From Gymnothorax reevesii (lineage: Eukaryota; Chordata; Actinopteri; Anguilliformes; Muraenidae), in the NCBI GenBank assembly GCA_029721435.1, contig CM056574.1:73823501-73887500 (forward strand): a stretch of 64,000 bases of DNA, in the 5' to 3' direction. Below are positions 1 to 14,000 of this stretch, piece by piece. The position numbers were made by a program, and so were the translations under genes. The notes below the pieces were generated by a model, which was not told the DNA's origin, searched no databases, and saw nothing but the letters and a program-made list of their open reading frames with translations. Position 1 is the stretch's first letter. Every line of letters begins with the position of its first letter.

Positions 1-3000
1 AAAGAAGCGTGTTTCCATGAAAGTGCGTATAGCCACAGTTTCAGCGCTCTAGCGCGCTTCCTTTCAGAGATAAACGCATAATCACTCGAATTCAGTCATA
101 TAGTCACAATTCACTCAAGTTTTTCACTTTCCCACTGGGTTACACACAGAATGGACATTTTTGACAAGCAAAATTTAAAAAAAAAGAAAGTTTTTGAAAA
201 AGTGCATATCTTCACTTTAGAAGCTTATATTCACTTCCAAATGGCCATACAAGCACAATGGACCAAACGATACCATATAAGCATTGCACTGTGATCTGAA
301 GCTGTTCCCTGGCCAGAAACACGCACAGTTTCACTTTCTGAGCTTAAAACCTCAAAGAAGCGTGTTTCCATGAAAGTGCGTATAGCCACAGTTTCAGCGC
401 TCTCGCGCGCTTCCTTACAGAGATACGAGCATATTCACTCCAATTCAGTAATAAAGTCACAATTCACTGAAGTTGTTCACTTTCCCACTGGGTTACACAC
501 AGAATGGACATTTTTGACAAGCAAAATTTAAAAAAAAAGAAAGTTTTTGAAAAAGTGCATATCTTCACTTCAGAAGCTTATATTCACTTCCAAATGGCCA
601 TAAAAGCCATTGGACCAAACGATACCATATACGCATTGCACTGTGATCTGAAGCTGTTCCCTGGCCAGAAACACGCACAGTTTCACTTTCTGAGCTTAAA
701 ACCTCAAAGAAGCGTGTTTCCATGAAAGTGCGTATAGCCACAGTTTCAGCGCTCTCGCGCGCTTTCTTACAGAGATAAACGCATCATCACTCCAATTCAG
801 TCATATTGTCACAATTCACTCAAGTTTGTCACTTTCCCACTGGGTTACACACAGAATGGACATTTTTGACTAGCAAAATTAAAAAAAAGAAAGTTTTTGA
901 AAAAGTGCATATCTTCACTTCAGAAGCTTCTATTCACTTCCAAATGGCCATACAAGCACATTGGAACAAACGATACAATATATGCATTGCACTGTGATCT
1001 GAAGCTGTTGCCAGGCCAGAAACACGCTCAGATTCACGTTCTGAGCTTAAAACCTCAAAGAAGCGTGTTTTCATGAAAGCACGTATCGCCACAGTTTCAG
1101 CGCTCTAGCGCGCTTCCTACAGAGATAAACGCATATTCACTCGAATTCAGTCATATAGTCACAATTCACTCAAGTTTTTCACTTTCCCACTGGGTTACAC
1201 ACAGAATGGACATTTTTGACAAGCAAAATTTAAAAAAAAGAAAGTTTTTGAAAAAGTGCATATCTTCACTTCAGAAGCTTCTATTCACTTCCAATTGGCC
1301 ATACAAGCACATTGGAACAAACGATACAATATATGCATTGCACTGTGATCTGAAGCTGTTCCCTGGCCAGAAGCACGCACAGTTTCACATTCTGAGCTTA
1401 AAACCTCAAAGAAGCGTGTTTTCAGGAAAGCCCGTATAGCCACAGTTTCAGCGCTCTAGCGCGCTTCCTTTCAGAGATAAACGCATAATCACTCGAATTC
1501 AGTCATATAGTCACAATTCACTCAAGTTTTTCACTTTCCCACTGGGTTACACACAGAATGGACATTTTTGACAAGCAAAATTAAAAAAAAAAGAAAGTTT
1601 TTGAAAAAGTGCATATCTTCACTTCAGAAGCTTCTATTCACTTCCAAATGGCCATACAAGCACATTGGAACAAACAATACAATATATGCATTGCACTGTG
1701 ATCTGAAGCTGTTGCCAGGCCGGAAACACGCTCAGATTCACTTTCTGAGCTTAAAACCTCAAAGAAGCATGTTTTCATGAAAGTGCGTATAGCCACAGTT
1801 TCAGCGCTCTAGCTCGCTTTCTGACAGAGATAAACGCATATTCACTCCAATTCAGTCATATAGTCACAATTCACTCAAGTTTTTCACTTTCCCACTGGGT
1901 TACACACAGAATGGACATTTTTGACAAGCAAAATTTAAAAAAAAAGAAAGTTTTTGAAAAAGTGCATATCTTCACTTCAGAAGCCTCTATTCACTTCCAA
2001 ATGGCCATACAAGCACATTGGAACAAACGATACAATATATGCAATGCACTGTGATCTGAAGCTGTTCCCTGGCCAGAAGCACTCACAGTTTCACTTTCTG
2101 AGCTTAAAACCTCAAAGAAGCGTGTTTCCATGAAAGTGCGTATAGCCACAGTTTCAGCGCTCTAGCGCGCTTCCTTACAGAGATACGAGCATATTCACTC
2201 CAATTCAGTAATATAGTCACAATTCACTGAAGTTGTTCACTTTCCCACTGAGTAACACACAGAATGGACATTTCTGACAAGCAAATCTGAAAAAAAGAAA
2301 GTTTTTGAAAAAGTGCATATCTTCACTTCAGAAGCTTCTATTCACTTCCAAATGGCCATACAAGCACATTGGAACAAACGATACAATATATGCATTGCAC
2401 TGTGATCTGAAGCTGTTGCCAGGCCGGAAACACGCTCAGATTCACTTTCTGAGCTTAAAACCTCAAAGAAGCATGTTTTCATGAAAGTGCGTATAGCCAC
2501 AATTTCAGCGCTCTAGCTCGCTTTCTTACACAGATAAACGCATATGCACTCCAATTCAGTCATATTGTCACAATTCACTCAAGTTTGTCACTTTCTCACT
2601 AAGTTACACACAGAAAGGACATTTTTGACAAGCAAAACTAAAAAAAAGAAAGTTTTTGAAAAGTACATATCTTCACTTCAGAAGCTTATATTCACTTAAA
2701 ATTGGCCATACAAGCACATTGGACCAATCGATACAATATATGCACTGCACTGTGATCTGAAGCTGTTGCCAGGCCGGAAACACGCTCAGATTCACTTTCT
2801 GAGCTTAAAACCTCAAAGAAGCATGTTTTCATGAAAGTGCGTATAGCCACAGTTTCAGCGCTCTAGCTCGCTTTCTTACAGAGATAAACGCATATGCACT
2901 CCAATTCAGTCATATTGTCACAATTCACTCAAGTTTGTCACTTTCTCACTAAGTTACACACAGAAAGGACATTTTTGACAAGCAAAACTAAAAAAAAGAA

Positions 3001-3515
3001 AGTTTTTGAAAAGTACATATCTTCACTTCAGAAGCTTATATTCACTTAAAATTGGCCATACAAGCACATTGGACCAATCGATACAATATATGCACTGCAC
3101 TGTGATCTGAAGCTGTTGCCAAGCCGGAAACATGCTCAGATTCACTTTCTGAGCTTAAAACTTCAAAGAAGCATGTTTTCATGAAAGTGCGAAAAGCCAC
3201 AGTTTCAGCGCTCAAGCTTGCTTTCTTACAGAGATAAACGCATATTCACTCCAATTCAGTCATATTGTCACAATTGACTCAAATTTGTCACTTTCCCACT
3301 GGGTTACACACAGAATGGACATTTTTGACAAGCAAAATTAAAAAAAAAGAAAGTTTTTGAAAAGTACATAACTTCACTTCAGAAGCTTATATTCACTGAA
3401 AATTGGCCATACAAGCACATTGGACCAATCGATACAATATAAGCATTGCACTGTGATCTGAAGCTGTTCCCTGTCCAGAAACACGCACAGTTTCACTTTC
3501 TGAGCTTAAAACCTC
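1..3515 (+). repeat. Irregular 10-monomer segment at left edge
   Basis: Monomers start at 1, 354, 706, 1057, 1408, 1761, 2114, 2465, 2815 and 3165. By eye the order is A, B/A hybrid, D-like, A-left hybrid, A/D hybrid, G-like, F, then three E-like monomers. It does not follow the A B C D E order. The first two monomers recur at 3516 and 3869: both A copies have the private CTTCACTTTAGAAGC and both B/A copies have CTCTCGCGCGC. This gives a local 10-monomer period of 3,515 bp. The monomer at 1761 has lost its HindIII site (AGAAGCCTC). Confidence 0.75.
2465..3164 (+). repeat. Tandem duplication of one 350-bp monomer
   Basis: The monomers at 2465-2814 and 2815-3164 are almost the same base for base. 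Both have CATATGCACTCC, TCTCACTAAG, GTACAT, ATATGCACTGCAC and TTGCCAGGCCGG. I noticed differences only at isolated sites, for example CAATTTCAG versus CAGTTTCAG and TTACACAGA versus TTACAGAGA. The monomer at 3165 is a more diverged relative. Neighbouring monomers elsewhere usually belong to different classes, so this is a recent single-unit duplication. Confidence 0.85.
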
Positions 3516-6325
3516 AAAGAAGCGTGTTTCCATGAAAGTGCGTATAGCCACAGTTTCAGCGCTCTAGCGCGCTTCCTTTCAGAGATAAACGCATAATCAC
3601 TCGAATTCAGTCATATAGTCACAATTCACTCAAGTTTTTCACTTTCCCACTGGGTTACACACAGAATGGACATTTTTGACAAGCAAAATTTAAAAAAAAA
3701 GAAAGTTTTTGAAAAAGTGCATATCTTCACTTTAGAAGCTTATATTCACTTCCAAATGGCCATACAAACACAATGGACCAAACGATACCATATAAGCATT
3801 GCACTGTGATCTGAAGCTGTTCCCTGTCCAGAAACACGCACAGTTTCACTTTCTGAGCTTAAAACCTCAAAGAAGCGTGTTTCCATGAAAGTGCGTATAG
3901 CCACAGTTTCAGCGCTCTCGCGCGCTTCCTTACAGAGATACGAGCATATTCACTCCAATTCAGTAATAAAGTCACAATTCACTGAAGTTGTTCACTTTCC
4001 CACTGGGTTACACACAGAATGGACATTTTTGACAAGCAAAATTTAAAAAAAAAGAAAGTTTTTGAAAAAGTGCATATCTTCACTTCAGAAGCTTATATTC
4101 ACTTCCAAATGGCCATAAAAGCCATTGGACCAAACGATACCATATACGCATTGCACTGTGATCTGAAGCTGTTCCCAGGCCAGAAACACGCTCAGATTCA
4201 CGTTCTGAGCTAAAAACCTCAAAGAAGCGTGTTTCCATGAAAGTGCGTATAGCCACAGTTTCAGCGCTCTAGCTCGCTTTCTTACAGAGATAAACGCATA
4301 TTCACTCCAATTCAGTCATATAGTCACAATTCACTCAAGTTTGTCACTTTCCCACTGGGTTACACACAGAATGGACATTTTTGACAAGCAAAATTAAAAA
4401 AAAGAAAGTTTTTGAAAAAGTGCATATCTTCACTTCAGAAGCTTCTATTCACTTCCAAATGGCCATACAAGCACATTGGAACAAACGATACAATATATGC
4501 AATGCACTGTGATCTGAAGCTGTTCCCTGGCCAGAAGCACTCACAGTTTCACTTTCTGAGCTTAAAACCTCAAAGAAGCGTGTTTCCATGAAAGTGCGTA
4601 TAGCCACAGTTTCAGCGCTCTAGCGCGCTTCCTTACAGAGATACGAGCATATTCACTCCAATTCAGTAATATAGTCACAATTCACTGAAGTTGTTCACTT
4701 TCCCACTGAGTAACACACAGAATGGACATTTCTGACAAGCAAATCTAAAAAAAAGAAAGTTTTTGAAAAAGTGCATATCTTCACTTCAGAAGCTTCTATT
4801 CACTTCCAAATGGCCATACAAGCACATTGGAACAAACGATACAATATATGCATTGCACTGTGATCTGAAGCTGTTGCCAGGCCGGAAACACGCTCAGATT
4901 CACTTTCTGAGCTTAAAACCTCAAAGAAGCATGTTTTCATGAAAGTGCGTATAGCCACAGTTTCAGCGCTCTAGCTCGCTTTCTTTCAGAGATAAACGCA
5001 TATTCACTCCAATTCAGTCATATTGTCACAATTCACTCAAGTTTGTCACTTTCCCACTGGGTTTCACACAGAAAGGACATTTTTGAAAAGCAAAATTTTA
5101 AAAAAAAGAAAGTTTTTGAAAAAGTGCATATCTTCACTTCAGAAGCTTCTATTCACTTCCAAATGGCCATACAAGCACATTGGAACAAACGATACAATAT
5201 ATGCAATGCACTGTGGTCTGAAGCTGTTCCCTGGCCAGAAGCACTCACAGTTTCACTTTCTGAGCTTAAAACCTCAAAGAAGCGTGTTTCCATGAAAGTG
5301 CGTATTGCCACAGTTTCAGCGCTCTAGCGCGCTTCCTTACAGAGATACGAGCATATTCACTCCAATTCAGTAATATAGTCACAATTCACTAGAGTTGTTC
5401 ACTTTCCCACTGAGTAACACACAGAATGGACATTTCTGACAAGCAAATCTAAAAAAAAGAAAGTTTTTGAAAAAGTGCATATCTTCACTTCAGAAGCTTA
5501 TATTCACTTCCAAATGGCCATACAAGCACATTGGAACAAACGATACAATATATGCATTGCACTGTGATCTGAAGCTGTTGCCAGGCCGGAAACACGCTCA
5601 GATTCACTTTCTGAGCTTAAAACCTCAAAGAAGCATGTTTTCATGAAAGTGCGTATAGCCACAGTTTCAGCGCTCTAGCTCGCTTTCTTACAGAGATACG
5701 AGCATATTCACTCCAATTCAGTAATAAAGTCACAATTCACTGAAGTTGTTCACTTTCCCACTGAGTAACACACAGAATGGACATTTCTGACAAGCAAATC
5801 TAAAAAAAAAAAGTTTTTGAAAAAGTGCATATCTTCACTTCAGAAGCTTCTATTCACTTCCAAATGGCCATACAAGCACATTGGAACAAACGATACAATA
5901 TATGCATTGCACTGTGATCTGAAGCTGTTCCCAGGCCGGAAACACGCTCAGATTCACTTTCTGAGCTTAAAACCTCAAAGAAGCATGTTTTCATGAAAGT
6001 GCGTATACCCTCAGTTTCAGCGCTCTAGCTCGCTTTCTTACAGAGATAAACGCATATTCACTCCAATTCAGTCATATTGTCACAATTCACTCAAGTTTGT
6101 CACTTTCTCACTAAGTTACACACAGAAAGGACATTTTTGACAAGCAAAATTAAAAAAAGAAAGTTTTTGAAAAGTACATATCTTCACTTCAGAAGCTTAT
6201 ATTCACTTAAAATTGGCCATACAAGCACATTGGACCAATCGATACAATATATTCAATGCACTGTGATCTGAAGCTGTTCCCTGGCCAGAAACACGCACAG
6301 TTTCACATTCTGAGCTTCAAACCTC
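3516..6325 (+). repeat. 8-monomer A-initiated unit with alternating G and F
   Basis: Monomers start at 3516 (A), 3869 (B/A), 4221 (G), 4572 (F), 4923 (G), 5276 (F), 5627 (F') and 5977 (E2). The G F pair is repeated twice with spacing 702-704 bp. The last three (F, F', E2) match the trio at 15445-16494 and at 18247-19296, private GTATACCCTCAG included, so this segment shares ancestry with the 8-monomer block farther right. Confidence 0.75.
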
Positions 6326-9300
6326 AAAGAAGCGTGTTTTCAGGAAAGCACGTATAGCCACAGTTTCAGCGCTCTAGCGCGCTTCCTTTCAGAGATAAAC
6401 GCATAATCACTCGAATTCAGTCAGATAGTCACAATTCACTCAAGTTTTTCACTTTCCCACTGGGTTACACACAGAATGGACATTTTTGACAAGCAAAATT
6501 TAAAAAAAAAGAAAGTTTTTGAAAAAGTGCATATCTTCACTTCAGAAGCTTCTATTCACTTCCAAATGGCCATACAAGCACATTGGAACAAACGATACAA
6601 TATATGCATTGCACTGTGATCTGAAGCTGTTGCCAGGCCAGAAACACGCTCAGATTCACGTTCTGAGCTTAAAACCTCAAAGAAGCGTGTTTTCATGAAA
6701 GTGCGTATAGCCACAGTTTCAGCGCTCTAGCGCGCTTCCTGACAGAGATACGAGCATATTCACTCCAATTCAGTAATAAAGTCACAATTCACTGAAGTTG
6801 TTCACTTTCCCACTGGGTAACACACAGAATGGACATTTCTGACAAGCAAATCTAAAAAAAGAAAGTTTTTGAAAAAGTGCATATCTTCACTTCAGAAGCT
6901 TATATTCACTTCCAAATGGCCATAAAAGCCATTGGACCAAACGATACCATATACGCATTGCACTGTGATCTGAAGCTGTTCCCAGGCCAGAAACACGCTC
7001 AGATTCACGTTCTGAGCTTAAAACCTCAAAGAAGCGTGTTTCCATGAAAGTGCGTATAGCCACAGTTTCAGCGCTCTAGCTCGCTTTCTTACAGAGATAA
7101 ACGCATATTCACCCCAATTCAGTCATATTGTCACAATTCACTCAAGTTTGTCACTTTCTCAGTAAGTTACACACAGAAAGGACATTTTTGACAAGCAAAA
7201 CTAAAAAAAAGAAAGTTTTTGAAAAGTACATATCTTCACTTCAGAAGCTTAAATTCACTTAAAATTGACCATACAAGCACATTGGACCAATCGATACAAT
7301 ATATGCATTGCACTGTGATCTGAAGCTGTTCCCTGGCCAGAAGCACGCACAGTTTCACATTCTGAGCTTAAAACCTCAAAGAAGCGTGTTTTCATGAAAG
7401 CACGTATAGCCACAGTTTCAGCGCTCTAGCGCGCTTCCTTACAGAGATAAACGCATCATCACTCGAATTCAGTCATATAGTCACAATTCACTCAAGTTTG
7501 TCACTTTCCCACTGGGTTACACACAGAAAGGACATTTTTGACAGGCAAAATTAAAAAAAAAAAAAGTTTTTGAAAAAGTGCATATCTTCACTTCAGAAGC
7601 TTCTATTCACTTCCAAATGGCCATACAAGCACATTGGAACAAACGATACAATATATGCATTGCACTGTGATCTGAAGCTGTTGCCAGGCCGGAAACACGC
7701 TCAGATTCACGTTCTGAGCTTAAAACCTCAAAGAAGCTTGTTTTCATGAAAGTGCGTTTAGGGACAGTTTCAGCGCTCTAGCTCGCTTTCTTAAAGAGAT
7801 AAACGCATATTCACTCCAATTCAGTCATATTGTCACAATTCAATCAGGTTTGTCACTTTCTCACTAAGTTACACACAGAAAGGACATTTTTGACAAGCAA
7901 AATTTAAAAAAAAGAAAGTTTTTGAAAAATACTTATCTTCACTTCAGAAGCTTATATTCACTTAAAATTGGCCATACAAGCACATTGGACCAATCGATAC
8001 AATATATTCAATGCACTGTGATCTGAAGCTGTTCCCTGGCCAGAAGCATGCACAGTTTCACATTCTGAGCTTCAAACCTCAAAGAAGCGTGTTTTCATGA
8101 AAGCACGTATAGCCACAGTTTCAGCGCTCTAGCGCGCTTCCTTTCAGAGATAAACGCATAATCACTCGAATTCAGTCAGATAGTCACAATTCACTCAAGT
8201 TTTTCACTTTCCCACTGGGTTACACACAGAATGGACATTTTTGACAAGCAAAATTTAAAAAAAAAGAAAGTTTTTGAAAAAGTGCATATCTTCACTTCAG
8301 AAGCTTATATTCACTTCCAAATGGCCATACAAGCACAATGGACCAAACTATACCATATAAGCATTGCACTGTGATCTGAAGCTGTTCCCTGGCCAGAAAC
8401 ACGCACAGTTTCACTTTCTGAGCTTAAAACCTCATAGAAGCGTGTTTCCATGAAAGTGCGTATAGCCACAGTTTCAGCGCTCTAGCGCGCTTCCTGACAG
8501 AGATACGAGCATATTCACTCCAATTCAGTAATAAAGTCACAATTCACTGAAGTTGTTCACTTTCCCACTGAGTAACACACAGAATGGACATTTCTGACAA
8601 GCAAATCTAAAAAAAGAAAGTTTTTGAAAAAGTGCATATCTTCACTTCAGAAGCTTATATTCACTTCCAAATGGCCATAAAAGCCATTGGACCAAACGAT
8701 ACCATATACGCATTGCACTGTGATCTGAAGCTGTTCCCAGGCCAGAAAGACGCTCAGATTCACGTTCTGAGCTTAAAACCTCAAAGAAGCGTGTTTCCAT
8801 GAAAGTGCGTATAGCCACAGTTTCAGCGCTCTAGCTCGCTTTCTTACAGAGATAAACGCATATTCACTCCAATTCAGTCATATTGTCACAATTCACTCAA
8901 GTTTGTCACTTTCTCACTAAGTTACACACAGAAAGGACATTTTTGACAAGCAAAACTAAAAAAAAGAAAGTTTTTGAAAAGTACATATCTTCACTTCAGA
9001 AGCTTAAATTCACTTCCAAATGGCCATACAAGCACAATGGACCAAACGATACCATATAAGCATTGCACTGTGATCTGAAGCTGTTCCCTGGCCAGAAACA
9101 CGCACAGTTTCACTTTCTGAGCTTAAAACCTCAAAGAAGCGTGTTTCCATGAAAGTGCGTATAGCCACAGTTTCAGCGCTCTAGCGCGCTTCCTGACAGA
9201 GATACGAGCATATTCACTCCAATTCAGTAATAAAGTCACAATTCACTGAAGTTGTTCACTTTCCCACTGGGTAACACACAGAATGGACATTTCTGACAAG

Positions 9301-11020
9301 CAAATCTAAAAAAAGAAAGTTTTTGAAAAAGTGCATATCTTCACTTCAGAAGCTTATATTCACTTCCAAATGGCCATAAAAGCCATTGGACCAAACGATA
9401 CCATATACGCATTGCACTGTGATCTGAAGCTGTTCCCAGGCCAGAAACACGCTCAGATTCACGTTCTGAGCTTAAAACCTCAAAGAAGCGTGTTTCCATG
9501 AAAGTGCGTATAGCCACAGTTTCAGCGCTCTAGCTCGCTTTCTTACAGAGATAAACGCATATTCACTCCAATTCAGTCATATTGTCACAATTCACTCAAG
9601 TTTGTCACTTTCTCACTAAGTTACACACAGAAAGGACATTTTTGACAAGCAAAACTAAAAAAAAGAAAGTTTTTGAAAAGTACATATCTTCACTTCAGAA
9701 GCTTAAATTCACTTAAAATTGACCATACAAGCACATTGGACCAATCGATACAATATATGCATTGCACTGTGATCTGAAGCTGTTCCCTGGCCAGAAGCAC
9801 GCACAGTTTCACATTCTGAGCTTAAAACCTCAAAGAAGCGTGTTTTCATGAAAGCACGTATAGCCACAGTTTCAGCGCTCTAGCGCGCTTCCTTACAGAG
9901 ATAAACGCATCATCACTCGAATTCAGTCATATAGTCACAATTCACTCAAGTTTGTCACTTTCCCACTAAGTTACACACAGAAAGGACATTTTTGACAGGC
10001 AAAATTAAAAAAAAAGAAAGTTTTTGAAAAAGTGCATATCTTCACTTCAGAAGCTTCTATTCACTTCCAAATGGCCATACAAGCACATTGGAACAAACGA
10101 TACAATATATGCATTGCACTGTGATCTGAAGCTGTTGCCAGGCCGGAAACACGTTCAGATTCACGTTCTGAGCTTAAAACCTCAAAGAAGCTTGTTTTCA
10201 TGAAAGTGCGTTTAGCCACAGTTTCAGCGCTCTAGCTCGCTTTCTTACAGAGATAAACGCATATTCACTCCAATTCAGTCATATTGTCACAATTCAATCA
10301 GGTTTGTCACTTTCCCACTGGGTTACACACAGAAAGGACATTTTTGACAAGCAAAATTTAAAAAAAAGAAAGTTTTTGAAAAAGTGCATATCTTCACTTC
10401 AGAAGCTTCTATTCACTTCCAAATGGCCATACAAGCACATTGGAACAAACGATACAATATATGCAATGCACTGTGATCTGAAGCTGTTCCCTGGCCAGAA
10501 GCACTCACAGTTTCACTTTCTGAGCTTAAAACCTCAAAGAAGCGTGTTTCCATGAAAGTGCGTATAGCCACAGTTTCAGCGCTCTAGCGCGCTTCCTTAC
10601 AGAGATACGAGCATATTCACTCCAATTCAGTAATATAGTCACAATTCACTGAAGTTGTTCACTTTCCCACTGAGTAACACACAGAATGGACATTTCTGAC
10701 AAGCAAATCTAAAAAAAGAAAGTTTTTGAAAAAGTGCATATCTTCACTTCAGAAGCTTCTATTCACTTCCAAATGGCCATACAAGCACATTGGAACAAAC
10801 GATACAATATATGCATTGCACTGTGATCTGAAGCTGTTGCCAGGCCGGAAACACGCTCAGATTCACTTTCTGAGCTTAAAACCTCAAAGAAGCATGTTTT
10901 CATGAAAGTGCGTATAGCCACAGTTTCAGCGCTCTAGCTCGCTTTCTTACAGAGATAAACGCATATTCACCCCAATTCAGTCATATTGTCACAATTCACT
11001 CAAGTTTGTCACTTTCTCAG
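6112..11020 (+). repeat. 14-monomer higher-order unit, copy 1 (4,909 bp)
   Basis: Monomer starts 5977, 6326, 6679 and onward to 10536 reappear exactly 4,909 bp later at 10886, 11235, 11588 and onward to 15445. Unusual variants are shared by the two copies: CCTCATAGAAGC (8432 and 13341), CCAGAAAGACGC (8742 and 13651) and CTTAAAGAGATAAAC (7791 and 12700). From the A/D hybrid at 6326 the order is A/D, B, C, D, E, A, B, C/A, B, C, D, G, F, E2-like. The left edge is set where the 5977 monomer (CTCACTAAG) stops matching the 10886 monomer (CTCAGTAAG). A change private to copy 1 is GTTTAGGGACAG near 7757. Confidence 0.88.
10184..10535 (+). repeat. Class G monomer (exemplar, 352 bp)
   Basis: G is recognised by the 3' combination TATATGCAATGCAC with AGAAGCACTCACAG and CACTTTCTGAG, joined to GTGCAT and CTTCTATTCAC. 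The left half varies: this copy has the E-type CAATCAGG start followed by CCCACTGGGTTACAC. Related copies start at 1761, 4221, 4923, 15093, 17895, 49445, 53654, 56784 and 62016, and 48745 is E'-like on the left. G is nearly always followed by F, so the G F pair behaves as a linked dimer in the left 20 kb and again at 49-50 and 57-62 kb. Confidence 0.78.
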
Positions 11021-14000
11021 TAAGTTACACACAGAAAGGACATTTTTGACAAGCAAAATTAAAAAAAGAAAGTTTTTGAAAAGTACATATCTTCACTTCA
11101 GAAGCTTATATTCACTTAAAATTGGCCATACAAGCACATTGGACCAATCGATACAATATATTCAATGCACTGTGATCTGAAGCTGTTCCCTGGCCAGAAA
11201 CACGCACAGTTTCACATTCTGAGCTTCAAACCTCAAAGAAGCGTGTTTTCAGGAAAGCACGTATAGCCACAGTTTCAGCGCTCTAGCGCGCTTCCTTTCA
11301 GAGATAAACGCATAATCACTCGAATTCAGTCAGATAGTCACAATTCACTCAAGTTTTTCACTTTCCCACTGGGTTACACACAGAATGGACATTTTTGACA
11401 AGCAAAATTTAAAAAAAAAAAAAGTTTTTGAAAAAGTGCATATCTTCACTTCAGAAGCTTCTATTCACTTCCAAATGGCCATACAAGCACATTGGAACAA
11501 ACGATACAATATATGCATTGCACTGTGATCTGAAGCTGTTGCCAGGCCAGAAACACGCTCAGATTCACGTTCTGAGCTTAAAACCTCAAAGAAGCGTGTT
11601 TTCATGAAAGTGCGTATAGCCACAGTTTCAGCGCTCTAGCGCGCTTCCTGACAGAGATACGAGCATATTCACTCCAATTCAGTAATAAAGTCACAATTCA
11701 CTGAAGTTGTTCACTTTCCCACTGGGTAACACACAGAATGGACATTTCTGACAAGCAAATCTAAAAAAAGAAAGTTTTTGAAAAAGTGCATATCTTCACT
11801 TCAGAAGCTTATATTCACTTCCAAATGGCCATAAAAGCCATTGGACCAAACGATACCATATACGCATTGCACTGTGATCTGAAGCTGTTCCCAGGCCAGA
11901 AACACGCTCAGATTCACGTTCTGAGCTTAAAACCTCAAAGAAGCGTGTTTCCATGAAAGTGCGTATAGCCACAGTTTCAGCGCTCTAGCTCGCTTTCTTA
12001 CAGAGATAAACGCATATTCACCCCAATTCAGTCATATTGTCACAATTCACTCAAGTTTGTCACTTTCTCAGTAAGTTACACACAGAAAGGACATTTTTGA
12101 CAAGCAAAACTAAAAAAAAGAAAGTTTTTGAAAAGTACATATCTTCACTTCAGAAGCTTAAATTCACTTAAAATTGACCATACAAGCACATTGGACCAAT
12201 CGATACAATATATGCATTGCACTGTGATCTGAAGCTGTTCCCTGGCCAGAAGCACGCACAGTTTCACATTCTGAGCTTAAAACCTCAAAGAAGCGTGTTT
12301 TCATGAAAGCACGTATAGCCACAGTTTCAGCGCTCTAGCGCGCTTCCTTACAGAGATAAACGCATCATCACTCGAATTCAGTCATATAGTCACAATTCAC
12401 TCAAGTTTGTCACTTTCCCACTGGGTTACACACAGAAAGGACATTTTTGACAGGCAAAATTAAAAAAAAAAAAAGTTTTTGAAAAAGTGCATATCTTCAC
12501 TTCAGAAGCTTCTATTCACTTCCAAATGGCCATACAAGCACATTGGAACAAACGATACAATATATGCATTGCACTGTGATCTGAAGCTGTTGCCAGGCCG
12601 GAAACACGCTCAGATTCACGTTCTGAGCTTAAAACCTCAAAGAAGCTTGTTTTCATGAAAGTGCGTTTAGCCACAGTTTCAGCGCTCTAGCTCGCTTTCT
12701 TAAAGAGATAAACGCATATTCACTCCAATTCAGTCATATTGTCACAATTCAATCAGGTTTGTCACTTTCTCACTAAGTTACACACAGAAAGGACATTTTT
12801 GACAAGCAAAATTTAAAAAAAAGAAAGTTTTTGAAAAATACTTATCTTCACTTCAGAAGCTTATATTCACTTAAAATTGGCCATACAAGCACATTGGACC
12901 AATCGATACAATATATTCAATGCACTGTGATCTGAAGCTGTTCCCTGGCCAGAAGCATGCACAGTTTCACATTCTGAGCTTCAAACCTCAAAGAAGCGTG
13001 TTTTCATGAAAGCACGTATAGCCACAGTTTCAGCGCTCTAGCGCGCTTCCTTTCAGAGATAAACGCATAATCACTCGAATTCAGTCAGATAGTCACAATT
13101 CACTCAAGTTTTTCACTTTCCCACTGGGTTACACACAGAATGGACATTTTTGACAAGCAAAATTTAAAAAAAAAGAAAGTTTTTGAAAAAGTGCATATCT
13201 TCACTTCAGAAGCTTATATTCACTTCCAAATGGCCATACAAGCACAATGGACCAAACTATACCATATAAGCATTGCACTGTGATCTGAAGCTGTTCCCTG
13301 GCCAGAAACACGCACAGTTTCACTTTCTGAGCTTAAAACCTCATAGAAGCGTGTTTCCATGAAAGTGCGTATAGCCACAGTTTCAGCGCTCTAGCGCGCT
13401 TCCTGACAGAGATACGAGCATATTCACTCCAATTCAGTAATAAAGTCACAATTCACAGAAGTTGTTCACTTTCCCACTGAGTAACACACAGAATGGACAT
13501 TTCTGACAAGCAAATCTAAAAAAAGAAAGTTTTTGAAAAAGTGCATATCTTCACTTCAGAAGCTTATATTCACTTCCAAATGGCCATAAAAGCCATTGGA
13601 CCAAACGATACCATATACGCATTGCACTGTGATCTGAAGCTGTTCCCAGGCCAGAAAGACGCTCAGATTCACGTTCTGAGCTTAAAACCTCAAAGAAGCG
13701 TGTTTCCATGAAAGTGCGTATAGCCACAGTTTCAGCGCTCTAGCTCGCTTTCTTACAGAGATAAACGCATATTCACTCCAATTCAGTCATATTGTCACAA
13801 TTCACTCAAGTTTGTCACTTTCTCACTAAGTTACACACAGAAAGGACATTTTTGACAAGCAAAACTAAAAAAAAGAAAGTTTTTGAAAAGTACATATCTT
13901 CACTTCAGAAGCTTAAATTCACTTCCAAATGGCCATACAAGCACAATGGACCAAACGATACCATATAAGCATTGCACTGTGATCTGAAGCTGTTCCCTGG

